Part shown: one piece after another, positions 8,438 through 16,629 of the stretch
Layout: each line of letters begins with the position of its first letter
How positions within the stretch are numbered: the stretch's first letter is position 1
Source: Chitinophaga pinensis DSM 2588
GTDB lineage: Bacteria > Bacteroidota > Bacteroidia > Chitinophagales > Chitinophagaceae
Reading direction: 5' to 3'
Length of the DNA: 64,000 nt
Assembly (NCBI RefSeq): GCF_000024005.1
Contig: NC_013132.1
Location: 7,682,001 to 7,746,000 of the forward strand
Position numbers and translations under genes: made by a program
Notes under the pieces: model-generated
What the model saw: only the letters and a program-made list of their open reading frames with translations
What the model was told of the DNA's origin: nothing
The model's database searches: none

Positions 8438-8614
8438 TTAATAAAGCCCCTTTATAAAAAGATACTCCTTTTCCTCCCTGATACGAACCTTTGTAATCGT
8501 TGTATCCTTTCGTAGCAGCAATGTCCTTGAATATATAAATACAAGCTGGCGGGCAATAACTGCCACTAACAAAAGACCTGCTATCACAAATACAGTACTT
8601 GTCATAATTGTCAT
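8438..8614 (-). CDS. Single-span mini-protein at the end of the cytochrome operon
   Basis: A 58-codon ORF begins with ATG at 8614, six bases after the TGA of the upstream haem-c gene (8621-8623), and ends with TAA at 8438. The product has one hydrophobic segment (VFVIAGLLLVAVIA, residues 8-21) followed by a basic, hydrophilic tail (KVRIREEKE). Spacing and topology suggest a co-transcribed small subunit or assembly factor of the membrane complex, analogous in position to CydX of cytochrome bd. A second in-frame ATG is three codons later. No homology is claimed. Confidence 0.6.
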   Translation of the reverse strand: MTIMTSTVFVIAGLLLVAVIARQLVFIYSRTLLLRKDTTITKVRIREEKEYLFIKGLY

Positions 8615-8620
8615 TTTTAA

Positions 8621-9961
8621 TCACTTTACAGCTAATATATACTTCGATAATTCATCCAGGTCATCTGCGGAAAGTCTGTCACCAAAAGCCGGCATCTGCG
8701 GATAATCCGGACGTTTCTTCCCGGGGTTCCTGATCCATTCTTTCAGCTTATCTGCCTGCCCCTTATATATCTCCACCATTTCAAGCATAGGAGGGCCGAC
8801 TAATTTTGTATCCTTCTGATGACACGCACTACAATTCATCTTAAACAAGGCCGCTCCTTTTGCAACAGCTCCCAATGATGTATCGATTGCTAATGCTACA
8901 TTTTCTTCCTGTGGATGTGCACGCGCTTCTGCTGACAATCGTCTGAACTCTTCTGTTTTTGCCGCCATCAATTGCTGGTGTGGCGCCAGTGCATTCGCCC
9001 TGTATATCTGTCTGCCACTGCCCATAAACAAAACAGTCATACTTAAAGCCAGTACCACTTTACCAAAGTGCCGATCTATTTTATCCTCCGGACCATTAAT
9101 CGCCTTCCATATCCATATCATAGCAGGAATGGCAAGCCCTGCACCCGACAGTATCACCGCTATCAGGTTCCAGCCAAGTCCTTTTGAGGGTAAGGTAAAT
9201 AAGACGATCGGACCAATGAGAAACTGTGCTCCCGAAGCTGCAAGCGTCAATGAATACGCCTTTTTTTTGATGGCATACCTGGTAAGATGTGTATAATAGG
9301 TTTCAAAGGGATAGTTCTTACGACCCGTATACCAGAAGACAAATAAACCGGTCACCCCCAATGAAGCGAAGATAAAATGTAAATAACGGGGAAAGACATT
9401 TGGTAACACCAGCGCACTTAAAAAGCCGCCCACAGTCCCCCACTTTTCAGGGAACAACATCAGGTTAATATTCACCAGGAATATCAGGGGTATAAAAAGA
9501 AAAATGAGTACTGCAGCCCCGACAATAGCGATATGTAATGCTTTATTATCTGATAATTTATACCAGCTGTATTTATGCAGATAAGTCAGCAGAAAAGCGA
9601 TCGTGACCAGCGGAATAACCGATATCCACATCAATCCCGTCAGGGCATTTGCTGAATAAAAATATACGCTGTAGAGGGTATTGATGCTTAACAAAGGCGC
9701 TACTCCCAATACTACTGCAAGACTCTTATTCACCGTGATCGTCTTCGCCATTTCATAGGCAAACTTATCATAATCCTTATCCTTCAGTCCTTTGATCTCC
9801 GCCCATAAAGTCAGCAGAGATCCACCCACCATCAGGTTCACAAAAACAATATGTGCAAGAAAAGAAATGACCAGTATCGTCACGAGCAACCACTGTGGCA
9901 ATGGCAGATCTAAAGGTATATCTTTCGGTACAGGCGTCGTTGCCGGCAATATATTTAACAT
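8621..9961 (-). CDS. Multi-spanning membrane subunit with C-terminal haem c (bd-oxidase-superfamily-like)
   Basis: The 446-residue product starts at the ATG at 9961 (a TTG at 9973 adds only four residues). Residues about 28-335 hold eight or nine hydrophobic helices; the first two carry FLAHIVFVNLMVGG and a downstream EIKG, resembling the first helices of CydA-like proteins. The C-terminal 80 residues form a monohaem class I cytochrome c: CSACH at residues 377-381 and an axial-ligand Met in YPQMPAF (Met423). It follows the companion 499-residue gene by 37 bases in the same operon. The expected location is the cytoplasmic membrane with the haem-c domain in the periplasm. The cytochrome c part is certain; membership of the bd superfamily is inferred from helix pattern. 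Confidence 0.65.
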   Translation of the reverse strand: MLNILPATTPVPKDIPLDLPLPQWLLVTILVISFLAHIVFVNLMVGGSLLTLWAEIKGLKDKDYDKFAYEMAKTITVNKSLAVVLGVAPLLSINTLYSVYFYSANALTGLMWISVIPLVTIAFLLTYLHKYSWYKLSDNKALHIAIVGAAVLIFLFIPLIFLVNINLMLFPEKWGTVGGFLSALVLPNVFPRYLHFIFASLGVTGLFVFWYTGRKNYPFETYYTHLTRYAIKKKAYSLTLAASGAQFLIGPIVLFTLPSKGLGWNLIAVILSGAGLAIPAMIWIWKAINGPEDKIDRHFGKVVLALSMTVLFMGSGRQIYRANALAPHQQLMAAKTEEFRRLSAEARAHPQEENVALAIDTSLGAVAKGAALFKMNCSACHQKDTKLVGPPMLEMVEIYKGQADKLKEWIRNPGKKRPDYPQMPAFGDRLSADDLDELSKYILAVK

Positions 9962-9998
9962 ACTAAAGTTCAATTTGAAATAATATTATTGTAAGCGA

Positions 9999-11498
9999 TC
10001 AGTTAGCGGAGGTAGTGTCTTTTTTTGTAAGCAGTGCTGCTTTCTCCTGTTGCTGTTTTTCTAATAAAATTCTGGCAGCATTAACATCATTCATACTGTT
10101 GACCGTAACGCCTTCCGTCTGCGCACCTTCCAACACCTCCCCTGTCTGTTGTACATACTTTATATAGGCGACCAATGCCTGCAATTCATCCCGATTACCC
10201 GGAAACGGCGGCATATAAGTACGGGCATTATGCATATTCGGAATGTAACCTGCCATAGAATTTTCATCCAGCGGTTTACCAAATCCATACATCCGCTCAA
10301 AAACATACACAATAGAATTCACCCCCTGTGTAGTATGACAGCGGCTACACGATAACATAAATACATTTCTGCCAGCTGCGATCTTATTTTCTGCGGTAAC
10401 TGTCGGCGTACTGGTATAGGTGGCATATTTAAGGATACCATCTCTTTTATACAGCGGATAATCTTCCTCTTTTAACAGGTTACTGTACATATATCCACCG
10501 ATGACATAAGGCTTTCTGATAAATTCCCTGACGCGCTCAAAGATGCCCAGGAATCCAAATACGGTCAGACAGCAAAAAAGTGCAAAAGGAAATCTCACCA
10601 GGGAGGATTTAATCAAACCAGTAACAGATAATAAGACAACAAGAAATATAGCACCACCGATTACATAGCGGAGCAGGTCATAATATTGTGAGAAGTCCAT
10701 AGTGCCCACAGCCGTACTCATATTGGCAGTCATAGCTGAGGGCATTACACCATAATAGTAAACAGCACCGGCAAGTGATAATGGCGCCCAGCAAAGTATC
10801 CAGGCAGATGCAGAGCGGATGGCACGTTTCCGGATGCTGGTCCCGTTCTCTGTAAATAAAGTGATCAGCATTAATCCGAATACACCGCCCACCACCATGG
10901 CAGTCGGCGTACGGAAAAGTAGTTGTGGAATATAAATGGGATTGGTAAATCCGTTCAACAGACTATGATGTGTATTCCAGTTCCCCGGGTCCATCATAAA
11001 CCCTAAAATAGACACAATAATAACCATTGTGATCCATGAGAATATAGACAGGAACCATCCGAAGCGGATATGTCGTAGTTTTGATGTAAGCGATTTATTG
11101 GCATTCTCCCAGCTGAGAAAGTAAATCAATATTAACACCACTTCTGTTACAAACACTATCCACTCTGTAAACCAGGCCCAGTAAAATACACGTATCAGAC
11201 TACCGATTGAAGCCGGACTTACCAATGCCACGGAAAACCAGATCCCCACACCTGTCATGGCTCCCAGCGTAGTAGTAATGATAAAACCTACCTTCATCAT
11301 TTTCCAGGCCAGCTTATCCCATGACAGATCAGTAATCTCCATTGCATGACTGTTCTTTACACCCTTTTGCTCCAGCCAGGTTACAAGCGGTATAAATCCT
11401 ACAGCCAGTCCGTGATTAATAATTACATGTATGATAGCGATCATCGCTATCAGGAAACGATCATTCAACCAGTCCAGGTGAAATAATGGAAAATCCAT
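9999..11498 (-). CDS. CydA-like membrane subunit with C-terminal haem c
   Basis: The 499-residue product starts at the ATG at 11498; the TTG at 11531 gives an unlikely 11-residue extension. About nine transmembrane helices precede a haem-c domain. The first helix contains His residues (IIHVIINHGLAVG) and the third to fourth contain WFTEWIVFVTE, a helix with two Glu residues spaced as in the proton-channel/haem-ligand helix of CydA. Residues 384-388 are CSRCH and Met429 (TYMPPF) is the likely second axial ligand. It lies directly upstream of a second haem-c subunit and downstream of a SCO-like protein and an AraC regulator. The likely role is a terminal oxidase or other quinol/cytochrome-linked reductase. 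The catalytic type cannot be assigned by eye. Confidence 0.65.
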   Translation of the reverse strand: MDFPLFHLDWLNDRFLIAMIAIIHVIINHGLAVGFIPLVTWLEQKGVKNSHAMEITDLSWDKLAWKMMKVGFIITTTLGAMTGVGIWFSVALVSPASIGSLIRVFYWAWFTEWIVFVTEVVLILIYFLSWENANKSLTSKLRHIRFGWFLSIFSWITMVIIVSILGFMMDPGNWNTHHSLLNGFTNPIYIPQLLFRTPTAMVVGGVFGLMLITLFTENGTSIRKRAIRSASAWILCWAPLSLAGAVYYYGVMPSAMTANMSTAVGTMDFSQYYDLLRYVIGGAIFLVVLLSVTGLIKSSLVRFPFALFCCLTVFGFLGIFERVREFIRKPYVIGGYMYSNLLKEEDYPLYKRDGILKYATYTSTPTVTAENKIAAGRNVFMLSCSRCHTTQGVNSIVYVFERMYGFGKPLDENSMAGYIPNMHNARTYMPPFPGNRDELQALVAYIKYVQQTGEVLEGAQTEGVTVNSMNDVNAARILLEKQQQEKAALLTKKDTTSAN

Positions 11499-11570
11499 GC
11501 TATATTGACTTTTAGACCACAAAGGTCGCAATAAGCCAGGGCTGGTTTGTTATGATGAAACGGACAACTC

Positions 11571-11756
11571 TTACAACTTTTGATACTGTTCATTCTGCGA
11601 ATCAATCCTGATATTTACATTTTCAACACTCACTCTTCCATTCACAATCATTCTTAAAAGAAAAAAGATCAATAGTACCGTGAAAAGAAATAGTGTAATG
11701 CGGTTGATAAAATGAATATATCCGACAACAGGTACTTTAGATTCAATATTTTTCAT
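11571..11756 (-). CDS. Small single-span membrane protein of the cytochrome operon
   Basis: A 61-residue product with one strongly hydrophobic helix (ITLFLFTVLLIFFLL, residues about 20-35) and a polar C-terminus. Its ATG at 11756 overlaps the last 14 bases of the AraC gene, suggesting translational coupling, and its stop precedes the CydA-like gene start by about 70 bases. Together with the 58-residue protein at 8438 it brackets the two haem-c subunits. Function unknown; a structural or assembly role in the complex is an inference from position. Confidence 0.55.
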   Translation of the reverse strand: MKNIESKVPVVGYIHFINRITLFLFTVLLIFFLLRMIVNGRVSVENVNIRIDSQNEQYQKL

Positions 11757-12630
11757 GTTTACTGAGTTTGAGTTTGATTTTGCGAAAATTCTCCGGCGTC
11801 ACACCGGTCTCTTTTTTATAGAATGTGTTAAAATAAGAAGCGCTCTCAAATCCGATCTCATAGGCAATCTCGGCTACTGACAACTGTGTATGATGCAATA
11901 AACGCTGTGCTTCTTTGATGGTCCGCGCTCTTATCAGGTTGCCACTTGTAGTATGGCAATACTCATGGCATAGCTTATTCAGATAATTCGTGGTGATGTG
12001 CAACTGCTCGGAGTAGAAAGACGGATTTCTATGCACCGAAAAATATTGCTCTACCAATTGTTCAAACCGGATCATCTTGGCATGTTTGATGCTTTTCTCT
12101 TCCTTACCGGATAAGCGGTAAAAACTACGATCCAGCTGATGTAGCAAAATATTCAGGAAAGACCGTAACAGATCTTCGCTGCTTTCCATCTCAGCTGTAA
12201 ACTCTTCAATGACCTGGTTAAGAAAATAATTCCAGGCGCCTGCCTTTTCAGTACTGACTCTGAAAACAGCAACTGCACGTTGTACAAGAAACTGAAACCG
12301 GTACAGTACATTGTTATTGTATCGCAATGAAAAAAAGCTGTCATTGAAACAAACGACGTATCCGGAAGCCTGACTGATCATCCGCATACTGAATACGGCA
12401 TTCGGTCTGACACAAACCACCTTCGGTCCATCCAGTAAAACCCTCTCATTATCGATTATCAGCTCTCCTGCCGCCTTCCAGATATATATAAGCATATAAT
12501 AGGATGGCCTGTGCGGGTATTCTATAAAAGGATAATTCTCCGACACAGCAGAGAGGCTTCCTATCCAGAAATCGCTGATATGTGAATTAAAAACACTGAG
12601 AGGGCAAACTGAAATAGTTTCCCTTTTCAT
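11743..12630 (-). CDS. AraC-family transcriptional regulator of the respiratory module
   Basis: The 295-residue product has an N-terminal sensor region without clear ligand motifs and a C-terminal double helix-turn-helix of AraC type (residues about 190-288): FYSEQLHITTNYLNKL, then LSVAEIAYEIGFESASYF, then the closing TGVTPENFRK. ATG start at 12630. It is the first gene of a tight block leading into the two cytochrome genes, so autoregulated control of that operon is likely. The N-terminal part resembles cupin-like effector domains of this family. Confidence 0.9.
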   Translation of the reverse strand: MKRETISVCPLSVFNSHISDFWIGSLSAVSENYPFIEYPHRPSYYMLIYIWKAAGELIIDNERVLLDGPKVVCVRPNAVFSMRMISQASGYVVCFNDSFFSLRYNNNVLYRFQFLVQRAVAVFRVSTEKAGAWNYFLNQVIEEFTAEMESSEDLLRSFLNILLHQLDRSFYRLSGKEEKSIKHAKMIRFEQLVEQYFSVHRNPSFYSEQLHITTNYLNKLCHEYCHTTSGNLIRARTIKEAQRLLHHTQLSVAEIAYEIGFESASYFNTFYKKETGVTPENFRKIKLKLSKHEKY

Positions 12631-12740
12631 AAAATGACTACGAGTGATGATGAAGAAAATGAGATTTCAACCGAAGCCACAGGCTACAGTCTTACACACC
12701 CGATAACACAGCAGGCATCGGGCACAACGGATAGAGAATA

Positions 12741-13106
12741 TCATCCGATAGGAGGCCGGAGAATAGATCCTGCAACACCAGTCAACAGTGCGGTATCGGT
12801 TACAGGATAACAACATGGTTTTGCTGTAACGGGGCAAAGGAACAATTCAATGGCGATATCATTCATACAGAGCGTGACGACGGAGGGCTTTAATTCCACC
12901 TCTTTCTTCTCCCTTTCCTGTTCATTATCCAGTTGCTTTTGCAGGAAACAGGCACCTCTGCAGACGGGTATAAGATCAAATCTGTTAATACAAAGGTTCT
13001 TCGCAATAAAATTCCGTTGCAGATGAAATAAGCCTATCAGCCAGACGTTTGCCGTTGTCTGAACGAATAACACTAAAATGAGCAATATGACTGCTGGCTT
13101 TTTCAA
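12741..13106 (-). CDS. Small exported Cys-containing protein next to SCO
   Basis: The 121-residue product has an N-terminal hydrophobic signal or anchor (VILLILVLFVQTTANVWLI) and a cysteine pair in CRGACFLQKQL followed by a charged NEQEREKKE stretch; further Cys residues (TLCMND, PCCYP) lie near the end. The only possible start is the TTG at 13106, because an in-frame TAA lies eight codons upstream and the first internal Met follows the signal. It starts seven bases after the SCO-like gene's TAG. Small Bacteroidota proteins with a C-x3-C...KKQL pattern are, from memory, often found near copper genes, which fits, but no function is established. Confidence 0.65.
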   Translation of the reverse strand: MKKPAVILLILVLFVQTTANVWLIGLFHLQRNFIAKNLCINRFDLIPVCRGACFLQKQLDNEQEREKKEVELKPSVVTLCMNDIAIELFLCPVTAKPCCYPVTDTALLTGVAGSILRPPIG

Positions 13107-13113
13107 ATGACGT

Positions 13114-13755
13114 CTACCTGCTTTCGGTTAGCAATTTCGAAATATCTTTAATGAGTCTTTTTGTTTCCACGCTGTCCGTTCCATCATACACCCCTCTGAT
13201 ATGTTTGTATTTATCCACCAGCAATAAACCTCCGCTATGCGTGAAACCACCTTCCGCTGTACTGTCAGGATAAGCTGTAGCATAATACGAAGCTGCCAGT
13301 TTGTAAATAGTATCAGCCGGCGCCGTCACAAAATGCCATTTCGGCGAACTGACACCGATGGACGTAGCAAACTGTTTCAAACGAGGAATAGTATCATATT
13401 CAGGATCTATTGTATGCGAAAGGAATCCGACGTGATCGTCATTTTCAAATGCGTGATAGACCTTCAACATTTCCCTTGTCATTTTCGGACAAATAGTCGG
13501 GCAGGAAAGAAAAATAAAATCAGCGACATACACACGACCGGAAAAACTATCGCCTGTTACATGGGCGCTATCCTGATCCGTAAGATGAAATGTGGGAATG
13601 GAGGGATAAACCGTATCTCTTTTACCCGTAACCGGGTTGGTCGTCAGCGTCCTTTCACCAAGTATGGGCAGTTGGCCGGATTGGTTATTGCAGGCCGACA
13701 ATCCGATTACCGCCAGACAAACAACTATACCTTTCAATAGATCCTTTCGCTTCAT
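13114..13755 (-). CDS. SCO1/SenC-like copper/thioredoxin-fold lipoprotein
   Basis: The 213-residue product has a lipoprotein signal (IGLSAC near residue 22) and a thioredoxin-like fold with the SCO copper site: SCPTICPKM (CxxxC) around residue 79-85 and a downstream His in FTHSGGLLLVD. SCO proteins deliver copper to, or reduce thiols of, cytochrome oxidase Cu centres. Its position just upstream of the Cys-containing protein and the cytochrome block suggests it serves that module, although bd-type oxidases have no copper. ATG start at 13755. Confidence 0.9.
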   Translation of the reverse strand: MKRKDLLKGIVVCLAVIGLSACNNQSGQLPILGERTLTTNPVTGKRDTVYPSIPTFHLTDQDSAHVTGDSFSGRVYVADFIFLSCPTICPKMTREMLKVYHAFENDDHVGFLSHTIDPEYDTIPRLKQFATSIGVSSPKWHFVTAPADTIYKLAASYYATAYPDSTAEGGFTHSGGLLLVDKYKHIRGVYDGTDSVETKRLIKDISKLLTESR

Positions 13756-14125
13756 GTTATTCAGTTAGCACCTTGCTGTGAATGCAGATAGCTATTCCGG
13801 ACTTACATCCGTATCTGAAAAATCAGATATAAATAGCCTTTATATTTTTTGTAAAACTACCACTTATTATTACAAATGGAATAGCACTATTCCACTTCCG
13901 ACAGGGAATTGATTTAGTTATTCTGGAACAGTATTTAGAAAAACGTGACTGCCCCATTTTTACGATCCGTTCAGGGCCACATTCCCGCCATGATAGGTGT
14001 GCAATTGGTTTCAGGTATACACACCAGATAAATATCCGATCTCATACCAGTAAATTTTTCCGACCGGATCCGTCCCGGTTGCAGTTAAATAACGTAACTT
14101 AATCACTGTTAATCATTTAACCTGT
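13756..14125. promoter_or_regulatory. 370-base divergent regulatory region with palindrome at 13877-13894
   Basis: This gap separates the SCO-like gene from a divergent AraC gene. At 13877-13894 TGGAATAG and CTATTCCA face each other across two bases, a perfect 8+8 inverted repeat suited to a dimeric regulator. No ORF or terminator was seen. Confidence 0.45.
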
Positions 14126-14779
14126 ATGCAACTGGTAGTATTCGCAGCTCTTCATTTTGAGCTAGATGCTTGTCCGGCGGACGACAAGCCCCAAACTACG
14201 GCCCCTTTTGAGTTACTACTGCAACTGATACGAACAAAACAGGTAGCCGTAGCGCCCGCATCCACACATGAAAATACAGATGGTACAGTCCCCCCTGTTA
14301 CCATCAGTCCATCCATGATGCGTTACCTCGATCATGTCACGGAACCCATACAAGGCGGTCAACTACCCGGATATGCCTTACAGCATATTGGCATCGAACT
14401 GCTGACGGAATACCAGGAAAAGCAGGTATCTGCCCTAAGTGCTGAAACGGCTTTGGATACAACGATGATGCTGATCAGAAATGAAGTGATGTTATATCCG
14501 AATATTCATGTGCATAGTTTGCGGTCACTTGCCAAGAAGCATTTTATCAACGAAAAGTCATTAAGCAGGACCTTTGTAAAAACCTTCGGTATTAAGATCA
14601 GCGACTTTATCCTGGAACAGGTCATGCAGCGTGCAAAGTACCTGCTGGAGAATACGGATATGACCGTTGCGGATATCGCAGAGGAACTGGGATATAGTAA
14701 TGATTATAACTTCTCAAGAACGTTTAAGAACATGTATAGTGTATATCCGGCGATATTTCGCAAGAAGGAGCCGTTGTGA
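14126..14779 (+). CDS. AraC-family regulator
   Basis: The 217-residue product ends with a typical AraC DNA-binding domain (residues about 118-213): SLRSLAKKHFINEKSLSRTF, DMTVADIAEELGYSNDYNFS and a final PAIFRKK. The N-terminal 100 residues are short for the family and show no recognisable ligand domain. ATG at 14126. It is divergent from the SCO-like gene, so it may act on the shared region 13756-14125. The downstream neighbour is convergent. Confidence 0.85.
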   Translation: MQLVVFAALHFELDACPADDKPQTTAPFELLLQLIRTKQVAVAPASTHENTDGTVPPVTISPSMMRYLDHVTEPIQGGQLPGYALQHIGIELLTEYQEKQVSALSAETALDTTMMLIRNEVMLYPNIHVHSLRSLAKKHFINEKSLSRTFVKTFGIKISDFILEQVMQRAKYLLENTDMTVADIAEELGYSNDYNFSRTFKNMYSVYPAIFRKKEPL

Positions 14780-14851
14780 GTACAGCCTGCGGGCAGCTGC
14801 TTTATTAGCCTCTTGGCAGGTATACGGTCATACATGCAGAGACGCCTGACC

Positions 14852-15523
14852 TTATATACTATATACTTCGTAGAATGCCTGTTTGCTGACAGGGCTATAC
14901 CAGAGGTATTTAAAATAACCTTCCTCTACCGATCCTCTTTTGTAACATACCACCTTGGGCAACAATACCGGCTTCCACCAGTCAGGTGTATACATGCCTG
15001 AAAGACCGGGATCATCATTATGCTCAGCCAGCTTTAATCCGTCCTTTTCAACGATGGTCTTGATCATCGGTTTGTCACAGGTAAAAGTCATCAACACGGT
15101 ATAATCGATGCCCATAAAATCACCATAGGTATACAGCTGCTTCACCTCACTACCCGCCCTGATACCGAAAGATTCCTGGAAACGCTTCTTATTATTGTCG
15201 GTATCCGGCTGATCAGCATCATAAGCAGGAATAACATTGTCAATGCGCTCTTTTATACCCTGTTTCGCCTGGTTCAGTTTGTATTTGGCAAAGGCTTTGC
15301 TTTGGCTGATACCTTCTTTCGTAGTTGATTTCGCCTGATTAATTCCTTCCTTCAAACTTTCCCTGGCATCTTTGATGTCAGTATTTGCCTCATCAATCCC
15401 TTCCGCAACTGTCTCTTTAGATTCACTGATCAAGGCTTGGCCTTTCTCCTTTACTCTTCCGCAGGAAAAAATAGTCATTGAAAACAGGGCCAATAGCAAG
15501 CAGGCAGACGGATACTTTATCAT
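14852..15523 (-). CDS. Lipoprotein with amphipathic helical repeats
   Basis: The 223-residue product has a lipoprotein signal (TIFSC near residue 21). Residues about 25-95 are a run of 11-residue-like amphipathic helical units (EGIDEAN, EGINQAKS, EGISQSKA, QGIKERI), as in apolipoprotein- or LEA-like helices. Residues about 115-223 are a compact domain with conserved-looking aromatic residues (TPDWWKPVLLP). I do not recognise a family. It is likely periplasm-facing and membrane-anchored. ATG at 15523. Monocistronic. Confidence 0.7.
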   Translation of the reverse strand: MIKYPSACLLLALFSMTIFSCGRVKEKGQALISESKETVAEGIDEANTDIKDARESLKEGINQAKSTTKEGISQSKAFAKYKLNQAKQGIKERIDNVIPAYDADQPDTDNNKKRFQESFGIRAGSEVKQLYTYGDFMGIDYTVLMTFTCDKPMIKTIVEKDGLKLAEHNDDPGLSGMYTPDWWKPVLLPKVVCYKRGSVEEGYFKYLWYSPVSKQAFYEVYSI

Positions 15524-15673
15524 ATAAATGCAATCTACTCTTTTTCCTCCTGCAAAAACCGGCTCAGCTGTTTTACAAACTGATACCCTTTACAATTTGT
15601 AAAATACACATACCAGTACCGGGAGAATAGCGGCAGAAAAAAGGCTGATTTTAGCCAAAACACCAACTGGTAC

Positions 15674-15681
15674 TATATTTG
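15674..15681 (+). promoter_or_regulatory. TAnnTTTG (-7) box for the 63-residue lipoprotein
   Basis: TATATTTG is an exact -7 box match 39 bases before the ATG at 15721. It overlaps an alternative in-frame TTG at 15679, which argues that the ATG, not the TTG, is used. Confidence 0.5.
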
Positions 15682-15720
15682 CCTGTGAATAATAAAGGAA
15701 GTATTAAAACACCACTATAT

Positions 15721-15912
15721 ATGCGCACTGAAAGATTGTCAGGATTGTTCACACTGTTATATTGTCTGTGGCTGGCGGTAGCCCTGAGCGCCTGTACTTA
15801 CAAGGCTGCTCCCCGGGGGAATCCGCATGGATTGCCACCGGGACAGGCTAAAAAGATAACAGGGTCAAAATCGGCTAAACCTTATGCTCCTGGTCAGCAG
15901 AAAAAATACTAA
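15721..15912 (+). CDS. Small Bacteroidota lipoprotein with PPGQAKK motif
   Basis: The 63-residue product has a signal peptide with a lipobox-like ALSAC near residue 25, followed by a short, basic, Pro- and Gly-rich mature part with LPPGQAKKI and AKPYAPGQQKKY. Short lipoproteins with this pair of motifs recur in Bacteroidota (recalled, not searched); their function is unknown. The start is set by the promoter box at 15674-15681. It ends at a bidirectional terminator shared with the convergent gene. Confidence 0.7.
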   Translation: MRTERLSGLFTLLYCLWLAVALSACTYKAAPRGNPHGLPPGQAKKITGSKSAKPYAPGQQKKY

Positions 15913-15920
15913 GATTAAAA

Positions 15921-15949
15921 AGGTTGTACCGGGGTAACCGGTACAACCT
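15921..15949. terminator. Bidirectional terminator
   Basis: Perfect 12-base arms AGGTTGTACCGG and CCGGTACAACCT (15921-15932, 15938-15949) around a five-base loop, between convergent genes ending at 15912 and 15956, with AAAA before and TTTA after. Confidence 0.85.
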
Positions 15950-15955
15950 CACACT

Positions 15956-16441
15956 TTATCTGGGTTTTTCAATCGCATCATAAACCAGTCCGGCGGCTAT
16001 CGCATAGACCGCATGATGCAATACGTCAATACCAATCGTTTTAGGGTCTTCTTCAGTAACAGGCGGCGCTACTTTCAGTCCGGGCAGCATCACCAGAGAC
16101 GCCCCCCATATGCTTGCAAAATGTGCAAGTGTAGCCGTCCATCCCTTCAGTCCGGTAAGTCCCAGTAAACCTCTTGCTACGCCCCATGTAGTACCATACG
16201 CCCAGTGTATCTCCTGGGATACCTTCTGCTCTTTCTCTTCGGAAACAGCGTCCACATCCAATACTTTTGAAGCAGCCTCCACAGGTGTTTTACTCGGTGG
16301 CCGTTTAGTTATTTTCATTTCTATCATCTGTGAAATCGTAATAGCCGCAGTTCCTGCCAGTCCGGCCAGCAGCCCTACCCCGATAGCAGTACCCAACGCA
16401 GCAAATGCGGACTCCTGCTTCCTGTGCGAACAGCTCTTCAT
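15956..16441 (-). CDS. Small integral membrane protein, YagU/DUF1440-like by appearance
   Basis: The 161-residue product has an N-terminal hydrophobic segment (ALGTAIGVGLLAGLAG), a charged stretch with KITKRPP, then three further hydrophobic stretches (GVARGLLGLTGL, FASIWGASLVMLPGL, VLHHAVYAIAAGLVYDAI). Conserved-looking HWAYGTTWG and HHAVYA motifs recall the DUF1440/YagU inner-membrane group, but this is by eye. Function unknown. ATG at 16441. It shares a terminator with the convergent lipoprotein gene. Confidence 0.6.
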   Translation of the reverse strand: MKSCSHRKQESAFAALGTAIGVGLLAGLAGTAAITISQMIEMKITKRPPSKTPVEAASKVLDVDAVSEEKEQKVSQEIHWAYGTTWGVARGLLGLTGLKGWTATLAHFASIWGASLVMLPGLKVAPPVTEEDPKTIGIDVLHHAVYAIAAGLVYDAIEKPR

Positions 16442-16629
16442 GACATATCTTTTTAGGGTGATGAAATACAGGCGGATACAATACAGCCGTATGCCGTACT
16501 ATATCATGCCGTATATCGGCGGACTAAAAACATGCCGGGATAAATAGCTGGAGAGCGCCTCCGCTAAGCGGAAAAGGATGCACCATAATTGGTACATAAT
16601 GACGAGTGATAACAACGAATAATGTTGGC

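Noticed and set aside
8424..8624. 66-residue minus-strand ORF containing Cys and Lys runs
   Set aside because: It lies in a frame different from the mini-protein at 8438-8614, which has the better topology and start; the two cannot both be easily real.
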